Shown: positions 15,053 to 22,200 of the stretch, one piece after another
Layout: every line of letters starts with the position of its first letter
How positions within the stretch are numbered: the stretch's first letter is position 1
Origin: JBJXHB01 sp046160725
GTDB taxonomy: Bacteria; Pseudomonadota; Gammaproteobacteria; Burkholderiales; Burkholderiaceae_C
Length of the DNA stretch: 22,200 nt
Direction: 5' to 3'
Assembly: GCA_046160725.1 (NCBI GenBank)
Contig: JBJXHB010000014.1
Span: 1 to 22,200 of the forward strand
Translations under genes and position numbers: made by a program
The notes under the pieces: generated by a model
The model's database searches: none
What the model saw: only the letters and a program-made list of their open reading frames with translations
What the model was told of the DNA's origin: nothing

Positions 15053-16447
15053 ATGTTCGAGAACCGCAGTTTCACTCGCAATTTCTACAGCGCCCCGCAG
15101 TCGGTGACGTCGCTGGTCGCGGCGTTCATGGAGCCGGCCATCACGGTCTGGACCTACCTGGCCGTGGCGCTGCTGTTCGACGAGCCGATCCTGCGGCCGG
15201 ACCTGACGATGTGCCTGCTGGTGTTCGCGCTGACGTTCCCTGGCCGCAATCGCTTCCGCGACTCGCTGCTGACCGCCGGGGTGGACATCGTCAGCTCCTG
15301 GTTCGCCCTGCTGGCCATCCTGCTGCTGTGCGGCTACGCGACGCGCAGCCTGAAGCTGTTCGAGGCCGAGGTGCTGATGTGGTGGATCATCGCCACGCCG
15401 GTGCTGCAGCTGGCCGGCGTGGCCATCGGCAAGACCGTGCTGCTGAAGCTGGCGCTGAGCCCGGCCAACCGACGCAGTGCCGTGGTGATCGGTGGTGGCC
15501 CGTTGGGCGTGAAGGTCGCCAAGGCGGCGAGCGACGCCCCGTTGCAGGCCATCGACTTCATGGGCTACTTCGACGACCGTACCGACGATCGGCTGCACCC
15601 CGAGGCGGCTGTCAAGCGCCTGGGCGGCCTGCAGGACGCGGCCCCCTATATCCGCGAACACGGCATCAAGGAGGTATTCATTTCCCTGCCGCTGGGCTCG
15701 CAGCCGCGCATCATCCAACTGCTGGAAGCGATCCAGGGCACCACCGCCACCATCAGCTTCGTGCCCGATGTCTTCGGCATCAGCATCATCCAGGGCCGCC
15801 TGCAGGACCTCAATGGCGTGCCGATGGTGGGCATCTGCGAGACCCCCTTCACCGGCACCAACCAGCTCGTCAAGCGCATCAGCGATGTCGTCCTGGCGGC
15901 GTTGATCCTGGTGCTGATCTCCCCCGTCCTGCTGGCCGTGGCCATTGGCGTGAAGCTCAGCTCGCCGGGACCGGTGGTCTTCCGCCAGAAGCGCAACGGC
16001 CTCGACGGCGAGGAGATCATCGTCTACAAGTTCCGCTCGATGCGGGCCATGGACAACGGGCCGGTGGTCCGGCAGGCCACCAAGGACGACCCCCGCATCA
16101 CGCCCTTTGGCGCCTTCATCCGACGCACCTCACTGGACGAACTGCCGCAATTCGTCAATGTGCTGCAGGGGCGCATGAGCATCGTCGGCCCGCGCCCGCA
16201 TGCCGTCGCCCACAACGAGGAATACCGGCAGTTGATCAAGGCCTACATGGTGCGCCACAAGGTCAAGCCGGGCATCACCGGATGGGCCCAGGTCAACGGC
16301 CATCGCGGCGAGACGGATACCATCGAAAAGATGCAGGCCCGGGTCGAGTACGACCTGGAATATCTGCGCAACTGGTCGCTCGGCCTGGACCTGCAGATCA
16401 TCGCGCGCACGGTCAAGCTGGTGTTCTTTGACCGCAATGCGTACTGA
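15053..16447 (+). CDS. Undecaprenyl-phosphate glucose/galactose phosphotransferase (EpsB/WcaJ type)
   Basis: The 464-residue protein is a polyisoprenyl-phosphate hexose-1-phosphate transferase. The N-terminal half has four membrane helices (about 21-41, 51-63, 75-94, 107-127) and a CoA-binding/Rossmann-like domain starting SAVVIGGGPLGVKVA. The C-terminal bacterial sugar transferase domain (about 272-464) starts at KRISDVVLAALILVLISPV and includes GPVVFRQKRNG, YKFRSM, TSLDELPQFVNVLQG and SIVGPRPH (376-383), with KPGITGWAQVNG near the end. It would load the first sugar phosphate onto undecaprenyl phosphate in the inner membrane, starting each exopolysaccharide repeat unit. It opens the + arm of the locus; the exact sugar is inferred to be glucose from the family and not shown by the sequence. 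Confidence 0.92.
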   Translation: MFENRSFTRNFYSAPQSVTSLVAAFMEPAITVWTYLAVALLFDEPILRPDLTMCLLVFALTFPGRNRFRDSLLTAGVDIVSSWFALLAILLLCGYATRSLKLFEAEVLMWWIIATPVLQLAGVAIGKTVLLKLALSPANRRSAVVIGGGPLGVKVAKAASDAPLQAIDFMGYFDDRTDDRLHPEAAVKRLGGLQDAAPYIREHGIKEVFISLPLGSQPRIIQLLEAIQGTTATISFVPDVFGISIIQGRLQDLNGVPMVGICETPFTGTNQLVKRISDVVLAALILVLISPVLLAVAIGVKLSSPGPVVFRQKRNGLDGEEIIVYKFRSMRAMDNGPVVRQATKDDPRITPFGAFIRRTSLDELPQFVNVLQGRMSIVGPRPHAVAHNEEYRQLIKAYMVRHKVKPGITGWAQVNGHRGETDTIEKMQARVEYDLEYLRNWSLGLDLQIIARTVKLVFFDRNAY

Positions 16448-16449
16448 GC

Positions 16450-16466
16450 GGCCGCGCCCCGCGGCC
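16450..16466 (+). promoter_or_regulatory. GC hairpin in front of the epsL ribosome binding site
   Basis: GGCCGCG-CCC-CGCGGCC is a perfect 7-base stem with a 3-base loop. It begins 2 bases after the preceding stop codon and ends just before the AGAGGAG ribosome binding site of epsL (16467-16473). It could moderate read-through, protect the message or tune translation of the outer-membrane protein. No T-run follows. Confidence 0.4.
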
Positions 16467-16480
16467 AGAGGAGATCGAAC

Positions 16481-17704
16481 ATGACCCAACGCCCGGCCCT
16501 GCGCCGCCTGGCCGCCGCAGCAGGCCTGCTCCTGTCGGCCGGCGCGATTGCACAAACCAGCCCCTGGTACGTCGGCGGCGCCATCGGCGTCACCCATGAG
16601 TCCAACCTGTTCCGCAGCGGCGGCAACGTCGCGGCCGTGCCGGACACGCTGGTCACGACCTCGCTGCTGGGCGGCATCGACCAGCCCATCGGCCGCCAGC
16701 GCGTGCGGGCGACCGCCTCCCTGCGCGACAACCGCTTCTCGGACCGGTCGGAGCTGAACAACTTCGGCTATGGCGTCAATGCGGCGCTGGACTGGGCCAC
16801 GGTGGCCCGGCTGTCCGGCACCCTGAGCGTGAGTGCCAACCAGAGCCTGGCCAGCTTCAACCCGGGCGACGAGTTGGCCCTGACCAAGAAAAACGTCCAG
16901 CGCAACAACGCCGCTTCGCTGAGCGCCGTCCTGGGCACCGGGACCCGGCTGCAGTTCGAGGCCTCGCTGGGCTGGACCGACATCACCTACTCGGCGGTCG
17001 AGTTCGATTCGCGCGAGCTGTCCCAGAACACCGCCTCGCTCGGCGCCCGTTATGCCCTCAGCGGCACGCTTTCGGCCGGCCTCAGCCTGAGCCATGCCGA
17101 AGGTGAATACCCACTCGCCACCACGACCCGGGCCGACGAGTTCGAGCGCGACGCGCTCAACCTCAACATCAACTGGCAGGCCTCGGGCGCCAGCACCATC
17201 ACCGCCCGCCTCAGTGCCACCCGGCAACGCCACAGTCAGGTCACCAATCGCGACTTCGATGGTCTGACGGGGCTGCTGCGCTGGACCTGGCGGCCGACCG
17301 GCCGCACCAGCGGCACCTTGAGCCTCACCCGTGACAACGGCCAGGACAACCTGAACTACGTGATCTTCGGGCCCATCACCGGCGAGACCGACATCAGCCG
17401 GGTCACGACGTCGTTGGTGGCCACCGCCGCCTATGAGCTGACCGGCAAGATCGGCCTGCGGGCATCGGTCAACTACTCGGACCGCTCGATCTCCGATATC
17501 CGGCTGGTCAACAACAACGTCTTCACGCAGGTCGATTACCGTGACCGCGGAACCGGTGCGTCGATCGGCATGACCTGGGTGCCGCTGCGTTTCCTCAGCG
17601 TCAATTGCGACCTGGGCGAGCAGCGCCGTCGCAACCCGACGCTACCCAGCCAGAACTACAGCAACCGGTCGCTGGGCTGCAGCGCGCAGGCCACGCTGCG
17701 GTAG
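16481..17704 (+). CDS. epsL: EpsL-type exopolysaccharide outer-membrane beta-barrel protein
   Basis: The 407-residue protein has a clear signal peptide (cationic MTQRPALRR, hydrophobic core, cleavage predicted after Ala24 in GAIA-QT). The rest is made of alternating hydrophobic/polar beta-strands rich in Ser, Thr, Asn and Arg, with NLFRSGG near the mature start, as in the EpsL family of exopolysaccharide outer-membrane proteins known from Methylobacillus-type and exosortase-B-linked loci. It is thought to be the outer-membrane exit route or export partner. Translation is favoured by a strong AGAGGAG ribosome binding site 8 bases upstream of the ATG. It is the second gene of the + arm, 33 bases after the initiating transferase. 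Confidence 0.82.
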   Translation: MTQRPALRRLAAAAGLLLSAGAIAQTSPWYVGGAIGVTHESNLFRSGGNVAAVPDTLVTTSLLGGIDQPIGRQRVRATASLRDNRFSDRSELNNFGYGVNAALDWATVARLSGTLSVSANQSLASFNPGDELALTKKNVQRNNAASLSAVLGTGTRLQFEASLGWTDITYSAVEFDSRELSQNTASLGARYALSGTLSAGLSLSHAEGEYPLATTTRADEFERDALNLNINWQASGASTITARLSATRQRHSQVTNRDFDGLTGLLRWTWRPTGRTSGTLSLTRDNGQDNLNYVIFGPITGETDISRVTTSLVATAAYELTGKIGLRASVNYSDRSISDIRLVNNNVFTQVDYRDRGTGASIGMTWVPLRFLSVNCDLGEQRRRNPTLPSQNYSNRSLGCSAQATLR

Positions 17705-17711
17705 GCGCAGG

Positions 17712-18728
17712 ATGCCGCGCATCCTGCTGACCGGCGCTGCCGGCTACATCGGCTCGCACACCTGGCTGGCCCTGCTGGGTGCAGGTTTCGACGTGATCGG
17801 CGTCGACAATTTCGCCAACGCCCATCCACGCGTTCTGGACCGCCTGTCCCGCCTGACGGACCGCCCCATCCAATTCGAGCAGGCCGATGTCCGGTCGGCT
17901 CCCGCCATGGGCGCTGTGCTGGCCCGTCACCCCGTGCAGGCCGCCATCCACTTTGCCGCGCTCAAGGCGGTCGGCGAGTCGGCCGCCTTGCCTCTGGAGT
18001 ACTACGACAACAACATCACCGGGCTGTTGCAGACACTCCAATCATTGCGCGCGGCGGGCTGCCAGCGCATGGTCTACAGCAGCAGCGCCACGGTCTACGG
18101 CGAGCCCGAGACCTTGCCGATCATCGAGACGGCTGCCTTGGGAGCGACCAATGTCTATGGGCGCACCAAGCTGTTCGGCGAACACATGCTGGACGACCTG
18201 GGCCACGCCGACCCGGCCTGGCGCCTGGCCAAGCTGCGGTACTTCAACCCGGTCGGCGCCCACGAGAGCGGCGAGATCGGCGAGGCACCGCGCGGCACGC
18301 CGAACAACCTGATGCCCTACGTGGCGCAGGTGGCCGGCGGGCACCGGCCCTTTCTCAGTGTCTACGGTGATGACTACCCCACGGCGGACGGTACCGGCGT
18401 GCGCGACTACATCCACATCGACGATCTGGCCCATGGCCACGTGCGGGCCGTGCAGCACCTGCTGGACGGTGGTGACTCTTTCTGCGTCAACCTGGGCACC
18501 GGCCGGGGCCACAGCGTGCTGGAGGTGGTGCAGGCCTATTCACAGGCCAGTGGCCGCGAGATCCCGATCCGGTTTGCGCCGCGCCGGCCCGGCGACGTCG
18601 CCGCCTGCTGGGCCGACCCGGGCCTGGCCCGGCAACTGCTGGGCTGGCAGTCCGTGCACGACCTCGCCCGCATGTGCCAGGACAGCTGGCGCTGGCAGAC
18701 CCGTCATCCGCAGGGGTTCGACGAATGA
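17712..18728 (+). CDS. galE: UDP-glucose 4-epimerase
   Basis: The 338-residue protein is a short-chain dehydrogenase of the GalE family: GAAGYIGSH NAD-binding loop (8-16), VDNFANAHP, FAALKAVGES, YSSSATVYG with the catalytic Ser region (122-130), YGRTK (Tyr149, Lys153), and RYFNPVGAHESGEIGE. The late motifs GTGVRDYIHIDDLAHGH and FAPRRPGDVA are also typical. Length matches E. coli GalE (338). It interconverts UDP-glucose and UDP-galactose (possibly also the HexNAc forms), supplying a building block to the polysaccharide. The ATG at 17712 lies 7 bases after epsL, and its stop overlaps the next start as ATGA. Confidence 0.93.
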   Translation: MPRILLTGAAGYIGSHTWLALLGAGFDVIGVDNFANAHPRVLDRLSRLTDRPIQFEQADVRSAPAMGAVLARHPVQAAIHFAALKAVGESAALPLEYYDNNITGLLQTLQSLRAAGCQRMVYSSSATVYGEPETLPIIETAALGATNVYGRTKLFGEHMLDDLGHADPAWRLAKLRYFNPVGAHESGEIGEAPRGTPNNLMPYVAQVAGGHRPFLSVYGDDYPTADGTGVRDYIHIDDLAHGHVRAVQHLLDGGDSFCVNLGTGRGHSVLEVVQAYSQASGREIPIRFAPRRPGDVAACWADPGLARQLLGWQSVHDLARMCQDSWRWQTRHPQGFDE

Positions 18729-20176
18729 GCATCCTGGTCCAGCCCGTGATCCTGGCTGGCGGCTCGGGCACCCGCCTGTGGCCGCTGTCGCGGGCCGCCC
18801 ATCCCAAGCAGTTCCATGTGCTGTCCGGCGACACCAGCCTGATGCAGCAATGCGTGCAGCGGTTGGCCGGTCTTGACGAGCCGGGGCTCCAGACCCGGGC
18901 GCCGATGGTCATCGGCAACGAGGAACACCGCTTCTTGGTACTGGAGCAGTTCCGCGCCATCGATGTCGCGCCGGGCCCCATCCTGCTGGAGCCGACCGGC
19001 CGCAACACCGCGCCCGCGCTGACGCTGGCGGCGCTGGAGGCGATGCGCGGTGGCGACGACCCGGTGCTGGTGATGGCGCCGGCGGACCAGACCGTCAGCG
19101 ACGCCGACGCCTTTGCCCGTGCATTGCGGCTGGCCGTCCGGACCGCAGCGGCCGGCGGCATCGTGGTGATGGGCGTGCCGCCGCAACGGCCGGAGACCGG
19201 CTACGGCTACATCGAGAGCGCCGACGCTGCAGCGGCGGTGGCCGATGTGTCCCGTTTCGTCGAGAAGCCGGACGCCGCCACGGCCGAGCGTTATCTGGCC
19301 GCCGGCGCGTTCTACTGGAACAGCGGCGTGTATGTCTTGCGGGCCTCGGCCTGGCTGTCGGCGCTGGACCGTTTCAGGCCCGACATCCTGCAGACGGTGC
19401 GCCTGGCCTGGGAACCGCGCACGGCCGACAGCTTCTTCGTGCGCCCTGATGCGGCGGCCTTTGCGGCAGTGCCGGCCGAGTCGGTGGACTATGCCGTGAT
19501 GGAGCGCTGCCCGGGAAGCGGTATACCGGCCCGCGTGGTGCGGCTGGAGGCCGGCTGGAACGACCTAGGCGCCTGGGACGCGGTCTGGCAGGTGCTGCCG
19601 CACGACGCGCTAGGCAATGCCACGACCGGCGACGTCGTGGCCGTGGGATGCACGGGCTCGCTGCTGCATGCCACCAGCCGGTTGATCGGCGCGGTGGGGC
19701 TGGACGACATGGTCGTCGTCGAGACGCCGGACGCCGTCCTGGTGTGCCGGCGCGGCCAGAGCCAGGAAGTAAAGGCCATCACCGCCGCGCTGGGCGCGGC
19801 CGGTCGTGGCGAGGGGCAACTGCACCGCAAGGTGCACCGGCCCTGGGGCTGGTACGACAGCGTCGATGCCGGCGCGCGCTTCCAGGTCAAGCGCATCCTG
19901 GTCAAGCCGGGCGCCTCGCTGAGCCTGCAGAAGCATCACCATCGCGCGGAGCACTGGATCGTCGTATCCGGCACGGCCGAAGTCACCTGCGGCGATCGCG
20001 TGCAACTGTTGACCGAGAACCAGAGCACCTACATACCGCTGGGCGAGGTGCACCGCCTGGCCAACCCGGGCAAGGTGCCGCTGGAGATCATCGAGGTCCA
20101 GTCCGGCAGCTACCTGGGCGAGGACGACATCGTGCGGCTGCAGGACGACTACGGGCGGCAGCGCACCGGTTCCTGA
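18725..20176 (+). CDS. manC: Bifunctional mannose-1-phosphate guanylyltransferase / mannose-6-phosphate isomerase
   Basis: The 483-residue protein has the two expected domains. The N-terminal nucleotidyltransferase has VILAGGSGTRLWPLSR (8-23), EPTGRNTAPA, RFVEKPD (177-183) and WNDLGAWD (278-285). The C-terminal type II isomerase is a cupin with HRPWGWYDS, SLSLQKHHHRAEHW (398-411, metal-binding His cluster), and a later EVHRL. It makes GDP-mannose from mannose-1-phosphate and interconverts fructose-6-phosphate and mannose-6-phosphate in the cytoplasm, feeding mannose or derived sugars into the polysaccharide. No phosphomannomutase gene, needed between the two steps, is in the window. The ATG at 18725 overlaps the galE stop. 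Confidence 0.95.
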   Translation: MSILVQPVILAGGSGTRLWPLSRAAHPKQFHVLSGDTSLMQQCVQRLAGLDEPGLQTRAPMVIGNEEHRFLVLEQFRAIDVAPGPILLEPTGRNTAPALTLAALEAMRGGDDPVLVMAPADQTVSDADAFARALRLAVRTAAAGGIVVMGVPPQRPETGYGYIESADAAAAVADVSRFVEKPDAATAERYLAAGAFYWNSGVYVLRASAWLSALDRFRPDILQTVRLAWEPRTADSFFVRPDAAAFAAVPAESVDYAVMERCPGSGIPARVVRLEAGWNDLGAWDAVWQVLPHDALGNATTGDVVAVGCTGSLLHATSRLIGAVGLDDMVVVETPDAVLVCRRGQSQEVKAITAALGAAGRGEGQLHRKVHRPWGWYDSVDAGARFQVKRILVKPGASLSLQKHHHRAEHWIVVSGTAEVTCGDRVQLLTENQSTYIPLGEVHRLANPGKVPLEIIEVQSGSYLGEDDIVRLQDDYGRQRTGS

Positions 20177-20217
20177 GGTGACGAGACCACACTCGGCACC
20201 GACCTGACGAGCGCACC

Positions 20218-20661
20218 ATGATCTATCTGTTCCGGCTGGCCCATCTGCTTCATCGGCTCAAGGTGCCGCTGCTGCCGTACCTGATCTATGTCATCAACCG
20301 GATCGTCTTCTCCGTCGTCCTGCCGCCGTCGGTGCGGGTCGGACGCGACGTAACCTTCGGCTATCACGGACTGGCGACCGTGGTGCATGCGCGAGCCATC
20401 ATCGGCAACCGCGTGACCATTGCCCATGGCGTGACGGTCGGTGGCCGCAGCGGCCTGGCCGAAGTGCCGATCATCGAGGACGATGTCCAGGTCGGTGCCG
20501 GCGCCTGCATCCTGGGGCCGGTCCGCATCGGTGCCGGCGCCCGCATCGGCGCCAATGCGATCGTCGTCAAGGACGTACCGCCCGGCGGTGTCTGTGTGGC
20601 TGCGCCGGGCCAGGTCCGGGCCGGCAAGTCCGACAGCGAGAACGCGGGCACTTCCGACTAG
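20218..20661 (+). CDS. Hexapeptide-repeat acyltransferase, serine-acetyltransferase-like
   Basis: The 147-residue protein has an N-terminal hydrophobic/amphipathic part (about 1-35, LLHRLKVPLLPYLIYVINRI) followed by a left-handed beta-helix of hexapeptide repeats (VRVGRDVTFG, AIIGNRVTIAHGVTVGG, VQVGAGACILGPVRIGAGARIGANAIVVKDVPP). It resembles the short serine-acetyltransferase-like proteins common in polysaccharide loci, which lack the helical N-terminal domain of CysE. It probably transfers an acetyl group to the glycan or a precursor; His57 or His70 may be catalytic. It is the last gene of the + arm, 41 bases after manC, and the annotation as a true serine O-acetyltransferase is doubtful. 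Confidence 0.8.
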   Translation: MIYLFRLAHLLHRLKVPLLPYLIYVINRIVFSVVLPPSVRVGRDVTFGYHGLATVVHARAIIGNRVTIAHGVTVGGRSGLAEVPIIEDDVQVGAGACILGPVRIGAGARIGANAIVVKDVPPGGVCVAAPGQVRAGKSDSENAGTSD

Positions 20662-20691
20662 GCCGCGGCCTGCAAGGCGGCACGCGCCGCC
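20661..20691. terminator. Candidate bidirectional terminator between converging arms
   Basis: A 10-base palindrome GGCCGCGGCC (20661-20670) overlaps the stop codon of the acyltransferase, and GGCGGC-ACGC-GCCGCC (20676-20691) forms a 6-base hairpin. Both sit in the 70-base gap between the two converging arms. There is no T-run, so a rho-independent mechanism is doubtful. Confidence 0.3.
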
Positions 20692-20731
20692 ATCCGGGCC
20701 ACCGGCCGGCAGCGCGCCTCGGAAGCCCTGG

Positions 20732-22012
20732 CTACAACCGCCAGGCGCCGAAGCCCGCCGCGCGCACGGCAGCCGGCTCGAACATCGACTTGACGTCCGT
20801 CAGCACGCCGCCGGCAACCAGCTTGGCGCCGACACCCGCCAGGCCCATCTTCGCGTAGTCCGCATGGGCGACGGCCAGGACCAGCGCCGAGGCCGGCCGC
20901 AGCGCGTCCCAGTCTGTCAGGGCCACGCCGTACTCGTGCTCGCACTCCGCAGACGAAGCCAGTGGATCGTGGACCTGGACGTTCACACCGTAGGTGCGCA
21001 GCTCGCTGATGATGTCGATCACCTTGCTGTTGCGCAGGTCGGGGCAGTTCTCCTTGAAGGTCATGCCCAGCACCACGACGTTGGCGCCCTTGACCGAGTG
21101 GCCCGCAGCGATCATCTGCTTGATGGTCTGCTCGGCGACGTACTTGCCCATGTTGTCGTTGATGCGGCGTCCGGCCAGGATGACCTGCGGGTGGTAGCCC
21201 AGCATCTCGGCCTTGTGGGTCAGGTAGTACGGGTCGACGCCGATGCAGTGCCCGCCGACCAGGCCAGGACGAAACGGCAGGAAGTTCCACTTCGTGCCGG
21301 CGGCCTTCAGCACCTCCAGCGTGTCAATGCCGATGCGGTGGAAGATCAGCGCCAGCTCGTTCATCAGCGCGATGTTCAGGTCGCGCTGGGTGTTCTCGAT
21401 CACCTTGGCAGCCTCGGCCACCTTGATGCTGCTGGCCGGGTAGACGCCAGCCGTGATGATGGAGCCATAGACCTCGGCCACCTTGGCCAGGGTTTCGGCG
21501 GTGTCGCCGCTGACCACCTTGGTGATCTTGGTGACGGTATGTTCCTTGTCGCCCGGGTTGATGCGCTCGGGGCTGTAGCCGACGAAGAAGTCCTGCTTCC
21601 ACTTCAACCCCGACTCGCGTTCCAGGATGGGGATGCAGACCTCCTCGGTAGCGCCCGGATACACCGTCGACTCATACACCACGATGGCCCCGCGCTTCAA
21701 GTGCCGGCCCACGCTCTGGCTGGACTTCACCAGCGGCGTGAAGTCGGGCTTGCGGGCCTCATCGACAGGCGTCGGTACGGCCACGATGACCACGTCGGCA
21801 TCGCGCAGCGTCGCCGGGTCGGTCGAGCAGGTCAGGTGGACCGCGGCGCGCAGGGCGTCGCCGGAGACCTCGCCGGTCGGGTCCTCGAAGCGGCCATAGG
21901 CCGCCACCTTCTCGGCGGACAGATCCAGCCCCAAGGTGCGGTACTTCTTGCCGAACTCCACCGCCAGGGGAAGACCCACATAGCCCAGACCCACCACTGC
22001 AATCGTCGTCAT
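20732..22012 (-). CDS. UDP-N-acetylhexosamine 6-dehydrogenase, TviB/WbpO type
   Basis: The 426-residue protein is a nucleotide sugar dehydrogenase with GLGYVGLPLAVEFG (8-21, NAD-binding), YESTVYPGATEE, NPGDKEHT, KVIENTQRDLNIALMNELA, and the catalytic cysteine in LVGGHCIGVDPYYLTHKAE (Cys256). These segments match Salmonella TviB (Vi antigen) and Pseudomonas WbpO far better than WecC. Such enzymes oxidise UDP-GlcNAc or UDP-GalNAc to the uronic acid form. A 4-epimerase partner is often needed, and galE on the opposite arm could serve. An AGGA ribosome binding site lies 8 bases upstream of the ATG at 22012. It follows the WecG-like gene by 55 bases on the same strand. Confidence 0.92.
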   Translation of the reverse strand: MTTIAVVGLGYVGLPLAVEFGKKYRTLGLDLSAEKVAAYGRFEDPTGEVSGDALRAAVHLTCSTDPATLRDADVVIVAVPTPVDEARKPDFTPLVKSSQSVGRHLKRGAIVVYESTVYPGATEEVCIPILERESGLKWKQDFFVGYSPERINPGDKEHTVTKITKVVSGDTAETLAKVAEVYGSIITAGVYPASSIKVAEAAKVIENTQRDLNIALMNELALIFHRIGIDTLEVLKAAGTKWNFLPFRPGLVGGHCIGVDPYYLTHKAEMLGYHPQVILAGRRINDNMGKYVAEQTIKQMIAAGHSVKGANVVVLGMTFKENCPDLRNSKVIDIISELRTYGVNVQVHDPLASSAECEHEYGVALTDWDALRPASALVLAVAHADYAKMGLAGVGAKLVAGGVLTDVKSMFEPAAVRAAGFGAWRL

Positions 22013-22026
22013 TTCTCAGTCCTGTC

Positions 22027-22038
22027 GAATCAAGATTC
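22027..22038. promoter_or_regulatory. Inverted repeat upstream of the UDP-sugar dehydrogenase
   Basis: GAATC-AA-GATTC is a perfect 5-base inverted repeat 15 bases upstream of the dehydrogenase ATG, in the short AT-richer gap after the WecG-like stop. It could be an operator or mRNA leader feature; nothing else supports it. Confidence 0.25.
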
Positions 22039-22067
22039 AGTCGCGCCCGCTGCCGCGGGCCATTGCG

Positions 22068-22200
22068 TCAGCGACGCCACCATGCGCGCGCCACCATGCC
22101 GATGAAGGCCATGTCCTCGATGAAGTAGCGGCGGAACATGCGCCGCGGTTCCTGCAGGAACCGGTAGAACCACTCCAGGCCACTGCGCTGCATCCACACA
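22068..22200 (-). CDS. WecG/TagA/CpsF family glycosyltransferase, C-terminal fragment
   Basis: The frame is open from the right edge of the window to a TGA at 22068-22070, giving the last 43 complete residues. The fragment has WMQRSGLEWFYRFLQEPRR followed by an aromatic/basic end, which matches the conserved C-terminus (WxQRxGLEWxxRLxxEPRR) of WecG/TagA/CpsF transferases. These add an amino sugar, usually ManNAc or ManNAcA, to a lipid-linked sugar at the inner face of the membrane. Too short for the frame to show full catalytic residues. It is the first gene of the - arm visible here, before the dehydrogenase. Confidence 0.85.
   Translation of the reverse strand, partial: VWMQRSGLEWFYRFLQEPRRMFRRYFIEDMAFIGMVARAWWRR

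Overview
The window is a GC-rich (about 70 percent by eye), densely packed bacterial chromosome segment. It most likely comes from a betaproteobacterium of the order Burkholderiales, Rubrivivax/Leptothrix/Roseateles-like. The basis is the gene order ubiJ-ubiB ... fmdB-DUF502-aspS-nudB-EEP nuclease-clsB, which I recall as typical of that order, together with an EpsL-type exopolysaccharide locus and pervasive G/C at third codon positions. No rRNA, tRNA, CRISPR array, insertion sequence or prophage was seen. No stretch longer than 300 bases lacks a gene.

Layout. Positions 1-920 (+) hold the tail of an aldehyde dehydrogenase overlapping a HAD-IB phosphatase. Positions 925-4190 (-) hold a three-gene group: an unknown 165-residue protein, a ligase-associated metallo-beta-lactamase exonuclease, and a protein of ATP-dependent DNA ligase descent whose nucleotidyltransferase motifs are all destroyed although its frame is open. 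A small DUF805 membrane protein (4229-4627, +) starts divergently from this group. Positions 4645-14058 (-) are a long housekeeping block: ubiJ and ubiB (ubiquinone synthesis), a sodium:solute symporter with a His-rich tail, an FmdB zinc-ribbon protein, a DUF502 membrane protein, aspS (aspartyl-tRNA synthetase), nudB (folate pathway Nudix), an EEP-family nuclease and a cardiolipin synthase B. cysQ (14119-14892, +) is divergent from ubiJ.

From 15053 to the right edge lies an exopolysaccharide/capsule locus in two convergent arms. The + arm encodes an initiating undecaprenyl-phosphate sugar phosphotransferase, the EpsL outer-membrane beta-barrel, a GalE-like epimerase, a bifunctional GDP-mannose enzyme (ManC) and a hexapeptide acyltransferase. 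The - arm, read from the right edge, encodes the end of a WecG/TagA/CpsF glycosyltransferase followed by a TviB/WbpO-type UDP-HexNAc 6-dehydrogenase. Together they would supply galactose-type, mannose and amino-uronic acid sugars, load the first sugar on the lipid carrier, decorate the chain, and export it through the outer membrane. EpsL is known from loci carrying exosortase B, but no exosortase, Wzx/Wzy or Wza/Wzc gene lies inside this window.

The most unusual feature is the catalytically dead DNA-ligase homologue translationally coupled to an apparently intact exonuclease, with an unrecognised protein upstream where the Lhr helicase and phosphoesterase of the usual four-gene repair module would be expected. 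Secondary points of interest are a candidate leaderless promoter at ubiJ, the symporter interrupting a conserved gene order, and short GC hairpins immediately in front of epsL and the symporter.
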